64,000 nucleotides of DNA from Rariloculus sp963665575 (GTDB taxonomy: Bacteria; Pseudomonadota; Gammaproteobacteria; Steroidobacterales; Rariloculaceae). Both the position numbers and the translations under genes were made by a program. Position 1 is the stretch's first letter; each line of letters begins with the position of its first letter. The notes under the pieces are model-generated. The model searched no databases. It saw nothing but the letters and a program-made list of their open reading frames with translations, and had not been told where the DNA came from. Of this stretch, positions 17,601-24,407 are shown in pieces. Where the stretch lies: positions 124,001 to 188,000 of the forward strand of contig CAXXDW010000003.1 in NCBI GenBank assembly GCA_963665575.2, written 5' to 3'.

Positions 17601-18178
17601 CGCTCGAGGTTCTCGCGCGTGTGGCGGACCTTGTGCTCCGTCTCGCGGCGTCTCTCCTTGTATTTGGAGATCCCTGCCGCCTCCTCCAGGAAGGCCCTGA
17701 GTTCCTCGGGCCGGGCCTCGACAAGCCGGGAGATCATGCCCTGCTCGATAATCGAATAGCCCTGCGCACCGACCCCGGTGCCAAGCAGGAGATTGGTGAT
17801 GTCCTTTCGCCGGCAGCGTGTGTTGTTCAGGAAGAACTGCGAGGTTCCGTCGCGGGATACCACGCGGCGCACCGAAACTTCACTGTAGCCTGCGTAAGCT
17901 CCGCCGATGGTTCCGTCGGAATTGTCGAAATACAGCTCAACACTGGCCTGACCGACCGGCTTGCGGTCGCTCGTACCGTTGAAAATCACGTCGGCCATGG
18001 AACCGCCGCGCAGCGTTTTGGCGGATCCTTCGCCCAACACCCATCGAATCGCATCGATGACGTTGGACTTGCCGCAGCCGTTGGGGCCGACGATGCCGGT
18101 CAGGTTGCCGGGGAAGCTAATGCCGGTGGGATCGACGAAGGACTTGAAGCCCGAAAGCCGAATCTTGCTGAGGCGCAT
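14678..18178 (-). CDS. smc: Chromosome segregation protein SMC
   Basis: This is the condensin ATPase that organises and segregates the chromosome with ScpAB. The 1166 residues are full length. Walker A GPNGCGKSN is at 31-39, a long coiled coil runs to a hinge at roughly 510-650, and a second coiled coil follows. The signature LSGGEKALTA starts at about 1068 and Walker B LLDEVDAPLDD is at about 1094-1104. Having SMC-ScpAB rather than MukBEF excludes enterobacteria and close relatives. A plausible promoter lies just upstream, in the divergent gap with queF. Confidence 0.97.
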   Translation of the reverse strand: MRLSKIRLSGFKSFVDPTGISFPGNLTGIVGPNGCGKSNVIDAIRWVLGEGSAKTLRGGSMADVIFNGTSDRKPVGQASVELYFDNSDGTIGGAYAGYSEVSVRRVVSRDGTSQFFLNNTRCRRKDITNLLLGTGVGAQGYSIIEQGMISRLVEARPEELRAFLEEAAGISKYKERRRETEHKVRHTRENLERLSDLRDEVDKQLAHLKRQARAAERYRALKDEERRTRAEVLALTLRSLRADVAERETTLGSKRLAFDAAETELRASETAIEKLRVEEDERNEAFQAVHGVRLRLDADIGHLEDAIRHRKATASRLDQDLKDANRELEELSGLIDSDTNKIERFDRTLNELAPEFAAAGDRQRQSDDKLRRAEEELERYRERWEQVAAELAETRKDCELGEARLEHLGAQRERLQGRLTDSAAERDAAQVSEHEDELEQLANRQTRLEAVSSDALASVATLADRIRQQRGDEQRIFDELEALREQLRGGRERLSSLEALQEAALGNVSETFDGWLEEHSVAAVRLAEELAVAPGWERAVETVLADALQAVTVESIDHLAGAIAEIADGRLVLVEARSATDAVEARGRLLDKVHSPGAARALLGGVLTADSLAAALKLRPTLEEGQSAVTPDGIWVGRHWLRVHRGNESQLGVIARSDEIARLRDEVASRTEKVRQLASEHSTARSRFDELEAEHAAAQIEANRSQQAHAASLTGLEAARARLEQIRDRTAELDRGIADSAAEQESLTEQIRECRELLAARAVRRDELLAAKAQLEHDGSQCRERVLHARSQADGDRESAQEIALRMEAARGSKEAATEALERVRVQQHKLTERHAQLMVQIEETRTPLPTEETHLSDLLDRRLSVEGQLAGAREAVENVNERLREADGRRGVQGLCVNEARSEIEQARLEVREAEVRAESVREQFDDSGFDLDHMLGELPEEANESERAEILERIGKQITRLGAINLAAIDEFEQQSERKQYLDKQFTDLSSALETLESAIGKIDRQTKARFKTTFDKANMHIAELFPRLFNGGHAFLELTGGDLLTSGVTIMARPPGKRINTIQALSGGEKALTAVALVFAIFELNPAPFCLLDEVDAPLDDTNITRFSELVKDMADRVQFVLITHNKATMDTMYQLIGVTMSEPGVSRLVAVDIDEAARLAAM

Positions 18179-18203
18179 ACGGTACAGACCGCTTTAGCTG
18201 CCG

Positions 18204-18232
18204 CGAATAGCGTAGTTTAAAGTAAAATTCAA
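18204..18232 (-). promoter_or_regulatory. Probable sigma-70 promoter for smc-zipA-ligA
   Basis: On the minus strand TTGAAT (18227-18232) and TATTCG (18204-18209) are separated by 17 bp, about 25 bp upstream of the smc ATG. The 63-bp gap also has to contain the promoter of queF on the other strand. Confidence 0.45.
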
Positions 18233-18241
18233 CGCGAGACG

Positions 18242-18715
18242 ATGCAGCCGGATACTCTTCCGGCGAATGGGACCCTTTCTGCGATGCCCGAACCATCCCA
18301 AACGACGCCTTCCCCGGATACCCTTTCGACATTCGAAAATCCGATGATCGGCCGCGACTACACGATCGACATCGAGATCCCCGAGTTCACGTGCCTGTGC
18401 CCCATGACAGGGCAACCGGATTTTGCAACGTTGAGGCTCCAGTATGTTCCCGATGTGCACTGCGTCGAGCTCAAGTCGCTGAAGCTGTACATACGGTCCT
18501 ACCGCGACGTCGGCGCTTTTCACGAGGCCGTGACAAACCGGATGCTCGACGACCTGGCAGCGAAGCTCGATCCCAGGTTCATCCGTCTGACCGCTGAATT
18601 CAACGTACGCGGAGGGATCTACACGACGGTTGTTGCCGAGCGAAAACAACCCGAGTGGAATCCCGGAGCGGTCGTGCTGTTGCCCGGCGAAGGCAATCAG
18701 AAGCGCCTCGATTAG
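18242..18715 (+). CDS. queF: 7-cyano-7-deazaguanine (preQ0) reductase, short type
   Basis: This NADPH-dependent enzyme reduces preQ0 to preQ1 for queuosine modification of tRNA. The 157 residues are unimodular (QueF type I). The catalytic motif FTCLCPMTGQPDF holds the nucleophilic Cys (C53), and VELKSLKLYIRSYRD carries the QueF substrate motif. RGGIYTTVVAE is near the end. An alternative ATG at 18284 would shorten the N-terminus by 14 residues without touching the domain. I kept the upstream ATG because GCGAG precedes it. dksA follows after a promoter-sized gap. Confidence 0.93.
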   Translation: MQPDTLPANGTLSAMPEPSQTTPSPDTLSTFENPMIGRDYTIDIEIPEFTCLCPMTGQPDFATLRLQYVPDVHCVELKSLKLYIRSYRDVGAFHEAVTNRMLDDLAAKLDPRFIRLTAEFNVRGGIYTTVVAERKQPEWNPGAVVLLPGEGNQKRLD

Positions 18716-18741
18716 GCCCTTTCGCTTGGCAAACTCGCATG

Positions 18742-18747
18742 TATAAT
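18742..18747 (+). promoter_or_regulatory. -10 element upstream of dksA
   Basis: A perfect TATAAT lies 41 bp before the dksA ATG, downstream of the queF stop. A TTTCGC or TTGGCA could serve as a poor -35, but neither has ideal spacing and sequence. The leader then carries the strong ribosome site GGAGG before 18789. Confidence 0.5.
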
Positions 18748-18788
18748 CGCCGCTCTTGAGTGACGACGCGTGCTTGGAGGTCGGGCAC

Positions 18789-19523
18789 ATGGCGACGACA
18801 AAGGGGGCCAGAACGGGCAGCAAGAGTGCTGGAGGCAGCAAGCCGAAGGCCAGCGCCCGCGCACGCAAGGCGCCCGCGCAGGACGCCGCCGCCCCAGCCG
18901 CGCGCAACAAGACCCCAGCAGCTTCCCGCACGGCGAAGAACGCGTCTCGCACAACGGCGTCCTCGAAGAGGAAACCCGCGACAAAGGGTCGGACCGCAGC
19001 AAAAGCCGCCGGCTCGAAAGCGCGCTCGGGAAAATCCAACGCCGGGACTGCCTCCCGCCGGTCACGTCAGTCCCGGGTGAAGGTATTGACGGGACCCGTG
19101 CGCGGCATCGCGCCTTACAAACCGAAGCGCGGCGAGTCCTATATGAACGAACTGCAGCTCGCGCACTTCCGCAATATCCTGCTCGCCTGGAAGCAGGAGC
19201 TCATGGAGGAAGTGGACCGCACGATGCATCACATGAAGGACGACGCTGCCAACTTTCCCGATCCCAACGATCGCGCGACGCAGGAGTCCGAATTCGGCCT
19301 CGAGCTGCGAACGCGGGACCGCGACCGCAAGTTGCTGCGAAAAATCGACTCGGCGCTTCTCCGGATAGATGACGGATCCTACGGCTACTGCGAAGAGACG
19401 GGCGAGGAAATCGGCCTCAGGCGGCTCGAGGCGCGCCCGGTAGCCACACTGTGCCTCGAGGCCCAGGAGCGGCGTGAGCTGGCCGAACGACAGTTCCGCG
19501 ACCGCGAGGACTACTATCGCTAG
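18789..19523 (+). CDS. dksA: RNA polymerase-binding transcription factor DksA with a long basic N-terminal tail
   Basis: DksA binds the RNA polymerase secondary channel and works with ppGpp in the stringent response. The 244 residues contrast with 151 in E. coli. Residues 1-110 are a Lys/Ala/Arg-rich, histone H1-like tail; the DksA core begins near 118. The coiled-coil tip acids are D158 and D161 with A163 (PDPNDRAT), matching the functional E. coli tip. The zinc finger keeps only two of four cysteines: C201 and C222 remain, while the other positions are T204 and A225. The start is set by GGAGG eight bases before the ATG. gluQ follows, as in E. coli. Confidence 0.92.
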   Translation: MATTKGARTGSKSAGGSKPKASARARKAPAQDAAAPAARNKTPAASRTAKNASRTTASSKRKPATKGRTAAKAAGSKARSGKSNAGTASRRSRQSRVKVLTGPVRGIAPYKPKRGESYMNELQLAHFRNILLAWKQELMEEVDRTMHHMKDDAANFPDPNDRATQESEFGLELRTRDRDRKLLRKIDSALLRIDDGSYGYCEETGEEIGLRRLEARPVATLCLEAQERRELAERQFRDREDYYR

Positions 19524-20403
19524 GCAAGGGTCCGGCTACGTCGGGCGGTTCGCCCCCTCCCCCACGGGCCCATTGCACATCGGATCGCTGACGACCGCCG
19601 TCGCAAGCTACCTGCACGCCCGACAGGCCGGCGGTGAATGGCTGATTCGTATCGAGGACATCGACCCGCCTCGCGAAGCGGCCGGAGCATCCGACCGGAT
19701 CCTGACGGCACTCGAAGCGCTCGACCTGCACTGGGACCGGACCGTGCTGTACCAGAGCAGCAGGCTCGAAACCTACACGCAAGCGGCGCGAGAACTGTTC
19801 GACGCCGGCCTTGCCTACCATTGCAGTTGCAGCCGCAGCCAGTTGCGCGCGCAGGGTGCGAAACGCTATCCGGGAAGCTGTCGTACGCGGAAAACGCACG
19901 ACGGCCCCACGGCACTGCGCGTGCGCGTCGACGATGTCGGGAGATCGTTCGTCGACAACCTGCAGGGGGTCGTGCGGAGCACGCTCTACGAATCGACGGG
20001 CGATTTTGTCATCGTGCGCCGCGACGGACTACCGGCCTACCACCTCGCCTCCGCACTCGACGATGCGTTCCAGGGGGTGACCACCATAGTCAGGGGCGTC
20101 GATCTGCTCGATACCACGGCTGCGCACCGTCATCTGCGCAAACTCTTGAACCTGCCCGATCCGCACTACCTGCATCTGCCCGTGATCGTCAATACCCGGG
20201 ATCAGAAACTCTCCAAGCAGACCGGAGCGCGCGGCGTCGACATCGGCGTTCCCGCCGAGCTTGCCGCGACCGCGCTGGGCTATCTTGGCGCGCCGGTCCC
20301 CGACGAGCTTCGAGGTGCCCGACCGGCGCAGCTCTGGAAATGGGCACGGCGAGACTGGTCCATCGAATCGCTCAAGGGGATACGCTCGATCCGCGAGCAC
20401 TGA
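19474..20403 (+). CDS. gluQ: Glutamyl-Q tRNA(Asp) synthetase
   Basis: This truncated GluRS-like enzyme attaches glutamate to queuosine at the wobble base of tRNA(Asp). Residues GRFAPSPTGPLHIGSL (about 24-39) carry the HIGH-type motif, and KLSKQ (245-249) is the KMSKS-type motif. Zinc ligands C117, C119 and C136 lie in YHCSCSRSQ and YPGSCRTRK. There is no anticodon-binding domain, as expected. The GTG start at 19474 overlaps the dksA 3' end by 50 bases; no ATG or GTG lies closer to the conserved motif, so the start is uncertain. The dksA-gluQ pair matches E. coli, and queF nearby supplies queuosine. Confidence 0.9.
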   Translation: MSWPNDSSATARTTIARQGSGYVGRFAPSPTGPLHIGSLTTAVASYLHARQAGGEWLIRIEDIDPPREAAGASDRILTALEALDLHWDRTVLYQSSRLETYTQAARELFDAGLAYHCSCSRSQLRAQGAKRYPGSCRTRKTHDGPTALRVRVDDVGRSFVDNLQGVVRSTLYESTGDFVIVRRDGLPAYHLASALDDAFQGVTTIVRGVDLLDTTAAHRHLRKLLNLPDPHYLHLPVIVNTRDQKLSKQTGARGVDIGVPAELAATALGYLGAPVPDELRGARPAQLWKWARRDWSIESLKGIRSIREH

Positions 20404-20453
20404 GGGGCTGCCCGGCCTGCAGCCTCACAGCCCGCAGCACACGCCAGGTTGCG

Positions 20454-22543
20454 TCAGGCCGCTGTGCTCACGTCGCGCATACTCAGACGAATGCGTCCCT
20501 GGCGGTCCACTTCCAGAACCTTGACGCGGATCACGTCGCCTTCGCTGAGCTTGTCGCTGACGCGTTCCACGCGCTCGTTGGAGATCTGGGAAATGTGCAC
20601 GAGACCGTCACGTCCGGGCAGGATCGTCACGAACGCACCGAAATCCATGAGTCGCGCGACGCGTCCCTCGTAGATTCTGCCGACTTCGACATCGGCCGTT
20701 ATGAGTTCGATCCGCTCCTGTGCGGCGCGCCCCGAGGCCGCGTCGACGGAGGCGATCTTGACGGTCCCGTCGTTGTCGATATCGACGGTAGCGCCCGTCT
20801 CCTCGGTTATCCCGCGAATCACCGCACCGCCCTTGCCGATGACATCGCGAATCTTTTCCGGGTCGATCTTCATCGTGATGATCGTCGGTGCCCAGTCCGA
20901 CATCTTGTCTCTGGGCGCGGCCAGCACCTGGTTCATCGTCTCGAGGATATGCAGGCGCGCCTCGCGGGGGCCTGTTCGAGTGCCCTGGCCATGATGTCGC
21001 GGGTAATACCCTGAATCTTGATATCCATCTGCAGGGCGGAGATACCCGAGTCCGTGCCGGCGACCTTGAAATCCATGTCGCCGAGATGATCCTCATCGCC
21101 AAGGATATCGGTCAGAACGACGTAACGGTCGTCGTCCTTGATCAGCCCCATGGCAACGCCGGCAACCGGCGCCGTGGTCGGAACGCCTGCGTCCATGAGT
21201 GCCAGGCTCGTCCCGCAGACGCTTGCCATCGAACTTGAACCATTCGACTCGGTGATTTCGGAGACGACCCGGATGACGTAGGGGAAGCTCTCCATCTCGG
21301 GCATGACGCCCTCGATGCTGCGGCGGGCCAGACGGCCGTGGCCGATTTCCCTTCGCTTCGGAGACCCCATGAACCCGGTTTCGCCGACACAGTACGGCGG
21401 GAAGTTGTAGTGGAGCATGAACGGGTCGCGGCGTTCGCCTTCAAGCGCGTCGACAATTTGCGCATCGCGACCGGTGCCCAGGGTCGTGACCACGAGGGCC
21501 TGGGTTTCGCCGCGCGTAAACAGCGCCGATCCGTGCGTTCTGGGAAGCACTCCGACTTGCACGTCGATTGGCCGTACCGTATTCGCGTCGCGCCCGTCGA
21601 TCCGCGGTTTGCCGTCCAGTACCCGCTCGCGCACGGTGCTTTTTTCGAGCTTGCTGAACTGCGCCTCGACATCGGCCGCCCGCCAGCTCGCAGACGCGGA
21701 TTCGGCCAACGTCGACACGCAGGTGCGCCGGATATCGCCGATGCTTGCGCGCCGCTCCTGCTTCTCGGCAATGCCGTAGGCCTCGGTTAACCGGTCCGCC
21801 ACCGACTGCTTAACGGCGTCGACCAGGCTCTCGTCTTCCTGCGGCGCGTTCCAGTGGACGGAAGGCCGCCCCACCTCTCCGGCCAGCGACTCGATCGCGT
21901 CGATGGCTGGCTGCATCTGCTCGTGGCCGAAGACCACGGCGCCGAGCATCGTGTCTTCGGACAGGAGTTTTGCGCTCGACTCGACCATGAGCACTGCCTG
22001 CCGGGTACCCGCGACAACAAGATCGAGTTCGGAGCGCGCGACCTCGCTCATGGATGGATTGAGGACGTAGCGATTGTCAATGTAGCCCACGCGCGCCGCG
22101 CCGATCGGTCCGCGGAACGGGAGTCCCGAGATCGAAAGCGCCGCCGAGGCCCCGAGCAGCGCCGGGATATCCGGATCGACCTCGGGGTTCATCGAAAGTA
22201 CGGTCGCGACGACCTGAGTTTCGCGCATGTAGCCCTTCGGAAAGAGTGGCCTGACAGGCCGGTCGATGAGCCGGCACGTCAGCGTCTCCTTCTCGCTCGG
22301 CCGTCCTTCGCGCTTGAAGAATCCGCCGGGTATCCGGCCCGCCGCGTAGGTCTTCTCCTGATAGTTGACGGTGAGCGGGAAGAATTCGCGCCCCTCCCGA
22401 TCGACCTTTTCGCCGACGGCGGTGACGAGCACCACCGTATCGGCCATGCTGACGACGACAGCGCCGTCGGCCTGACGGGCAATGACGCCCGTCTCGATGG
22501 TGACGTCGTGCGCACCGAAATTGAATGTTCTGCTGCGTTTCAC
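20454..22543 (-). CDS. pnp: Polyribonucleotide nucleotidyltransferase, split by a frameshift
   Basis: PNPase degrades RNA phosphorolytically from the 3' end. The N-terminal part (GTG 22543 down to 20933, 536 residues) has both RNase PH domains, including RTHGSALFTRGETQAL and GTDSGISALQMDIKI. The KH and S1 domains (IRDVIGKGGAVIRGITEETGAT, FGAFVTILPGRDGLVHISQI) are in another frame, ending at 20454. The frame changes at a run of five C on the coding strand (20966-20970). Three C would restore the expected EQA-REARLHILETMNQ join exactly. It may be a sequencing or assembly error, a true mutation or, less likely, programmed slippage. The gene follows rpsO as in E. coli. Confidence 0.88.
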
Positions 22544-22623
22544 TTTCCTATCCTTGCATGCATACGCGCCGCCGCCCGATTGACGGTAGCGTCGTCGCGA
22601 TCAGCATGGTTTCCAAAACTGAG

Positions 22624-22646
22624 CAGAGCCGGCAGAACCGGCTCTG
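22624..22646 (-). terminator. rpsO-pnp intergenic hairpin
   Basis: A perfect 9-bp stem (CAGAGCCGG / CCGGCTCTG) with a five-base loop is followed on the minus strand by CTCAGTTTTGG, giving a weak T tract. It lies between rpsO and pnp, where E. coli has the rpsO terminator and an RNase III processing hairpin; either role is possible here. Confidence 0.6.
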
Positions 22647-22665
22647 TGCGTGATTGATGTGCGAC

Positions 22666-22935
22666 TCAACGTCTCAGGCCGAGTCGACCGATCAATTCCT
22701 TGTAGCGGCCCCGATCCCTGCTCTTGAGGTAGTCCAGAAGCTTGCGGCGACGATTGACCATACGCAGCAGGCCCCGACGCGAATGACGATCCTTGTGGTG
22801 CGCGCGGAAGTGGTCGGTCAGTTCCCGAATTCTTGCGGACAACAATGCGACCTGGATTTCCGGCGACCCGGTGTCGGTGGGGTCTCGCCGATATTCGGTG
22901 ATGATTTCGGACTTTTGTCCCGAACTAAGCGCCAT
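22666..22935 (-). CDS. rpsO: 30S ribosomal protein S15
   Basis: S15 is a primary binder of the central domain of 16S rRNA. It has 89 residues, the canonical length, starting MALSSGQKSEIITEYRRDP and containing TGSPEIQVALLSARIRELTDH and KDRHSRRGLLRMVNRRRKLLDYL (residues about 22-67). The start at 22935 is preceded by GGAGAG. The open frame extends further upstream, but S15 homologues begin at MAL or MS. The rpsO-pnp pair is conserved. Confidence 0.97.
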   Translation of the reverse strand: MALSSGQKSEIITEYRRDPTDTGSPEIQVALLSARIRELTDHFRAHHKDRHSRRGLLRMVNRRRKLLDYLKSRDRGRYKELIGRLGLRR

Positions 22936-23046
22936 ATGGACTCTCCGGGACCCTGCTGCCCCGTCCCTCTTCGTGAATGCCTCTCTGAATGAAGCGCGAC
23001 ATTTTACCCACACAGGGCACTGCGTCCAAGCATTTGCGCACAAATG

Positions 23047-23955
23047 TCACAACGGAATTATGCGTCGCGGCACGAGTAGACCGTCAGCGCGTACTTCGCC
23101 GAGGCCGAAAAAACCGGTCGTCGGCCCATACAGGCGCACGCGGCCAGGCGCCCACGACAGCTCTGCGGCAACGGGCCGGCCATGTCTCAGGTCAGTCTCA
23201 ATGTCGTGGGAAAGCTCAAGTGAAGGCCAATCCGGCAATGCGCGATCGATCGGCAGGAGCAAGCGATCCAGAGCATCGAGTCCATCGCACGCGGCTTCAT
23301 TGAGGGTCGCAAAGTCATGCATCTCAAGACCCGCGAAGGGGCCGATCTCAAGCCGCCGCAACGCCGTCACATGCGCAAGCGTACCCAACTGCGCAGCGAT
23401 GTCGCCGACCAGAGTCCGTACGTAGGTCCCTTTCGAACAGCACGTCATGAATGTGAATTCCGGCCAGCGATAGTTCCGCAGGGCAATGGAATGGACCGTG
23501 ATTTTCCGCGGTTCGCGCTCAACGTCGATGCCCTTGCGAGCCAGGCTGTAGAGCGGCCGGCCGCGGTGCTTGAGTGCCGAATACATCGGTGGTACCTGTT
23601 CGCTCGTGCCGCAAAACTGCTCGAGCACCGCGGTTAGCGCCGATTCTTCGATCACCGGCCCATCCGCGCGCTCGCAAACCTTGCCGTCAGAATCGCCCGT
23701 GTCGGTTGCGGTACCGAACCGTCCGGTAACCAGATAGGTCTTGCTGGCAGCCAGCAGGTAGCCCGAGACGCGGGTTGCAGCCCCGAAGCACAGCGGCAAC
23801 ATGCCGGTTGCCAGGGGGTCCAGACTGCCCGTATGGCCGGCCTTTGCGGTCCCGTAAAGGTGTTTGGCGCGCTGCAGCACGCGGTTCGAAGTCATGCCGG
23901 CCGGCTTGTCGAGCAACAGGATGCCATCGACGCGCCGTCCTTTCCTCTTGCTCAC
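23047..23955 (-). CDS. truB: tRNA pseudouridine(55) synthase
   Basis: TruB makes the universal pseudouridine 55 in the T loop of tRNA. With the GTG at 23955 the protein has 302 residues and begins MSKRKGRRVDGILLLDKPAG, as homologues do; GGAG lies 11 bases upstream. The catalytic aspartate is D46 in HTGSLDPLATG. A C-terminal PUA-like region is present. A GTG at 24054, right after the rbfA stop, would add 33 residues of unfamiliar sequence; I consider it less likely, but it would be coupled to rbfA. Confidence 0.94.
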   Translation of the reverse strand: MSKRKGRRVDGILLLDKPAGMTSNRVLQRAKHLYGTAKAGHTGSLDPLATGMLPLCFGAATRVSGYLLAASKTYLVTGRFGTATDTGDSDGKVCERADGPVIEESALTAVLEQFCGTSEQVPPMYSALKHRGRPLYSLARKGIDVEREPRKITVHSIALRNYRWPEFTFMTCCSKGTYVRTLVGDIAAQLGTLAHVTALRRLEIGPFAGLEMHDFATLNEAACDGLDALDRLLLPIDRALPDWPSLELSHDIETDLRHGRPVAAELSWAPGRVRLYGPTTGFFGLGEVRADGLLVPRRIIPL

Positions 23956-24057
23956 GATGGCCGGTCTCCGCAACCAGCAGTCCGTGGCGAAGGTCCCGCT
24001 GCGTTCAACTGTAAAGGCACCGCGGGGGACTTCCGCCACCAACTGCCGGGCCACGCA

Positions 24058-24405
24058 CTATTCGAGGCTCGAGTCGATCAGGCGCGTGAGTTCCAGGCCC
24101 TGGCGGGCACTCTGGTCGTGGCGAAAACGCAACTCGGGCACGCGCCGCAAACGGAGTTGCCGACCGACGTTCAAACGGAGGTATCCGGTTGCCGCCTCGA
24201 ACGCCTGTTTCACCGGATCCGGGTCGTCGTCGGGCTCAAGCGTGCCATAGAATACGGTGGCGACACCAAGGTCGCCGCTGAGTTCAACCTCGTTGACGCG
24301 CACGCCTTCGAGTCTTGGGTCCTTGATCTCCGACTGCAACAACGCATTGAGCACGCGTACAAGCTCCGCGCCTACTCGCAGATGTCTCGGATACTCGCGT
24401 TGCAT
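24058..24405 (-). CDS. rbfA: 30S ribosome-binding factor A
   Basis: RbfA is a KH-fold factor needed for late 30S maturation and 16S 5' end processing. The 115 residues begin MQREYPRHLRVGAELVRVLN at the ATG at 24405, two bases after the infB stop, implying translational coupling. Conserved pieces include IKDPRLEGVRVNEVELSGDL and RLNVGRQLRLRRVPELRFRHD (residues about 29-48 and 81-101). Confidence 0.94.
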   Translation of the reverse strand: MQREYPRHLRVGAELVRVLNALLQSEIKDPRLEGVRVNEVELSGDLGVATVFYGTLEPDDDPDPVKQAFEAATGYLRLNVGRQLRLRRVPELRFRHDQSARQGLELTRLIDSSLE

Positions 24406-24407
24406 GT

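Noticed and set aside
23956..24054. Longer truB start at GTG 24054
   Set aside because: The extra 33 residues do not resemble TruB N-termini, while GTG 23955 with GGAG upstream gives the usual start.
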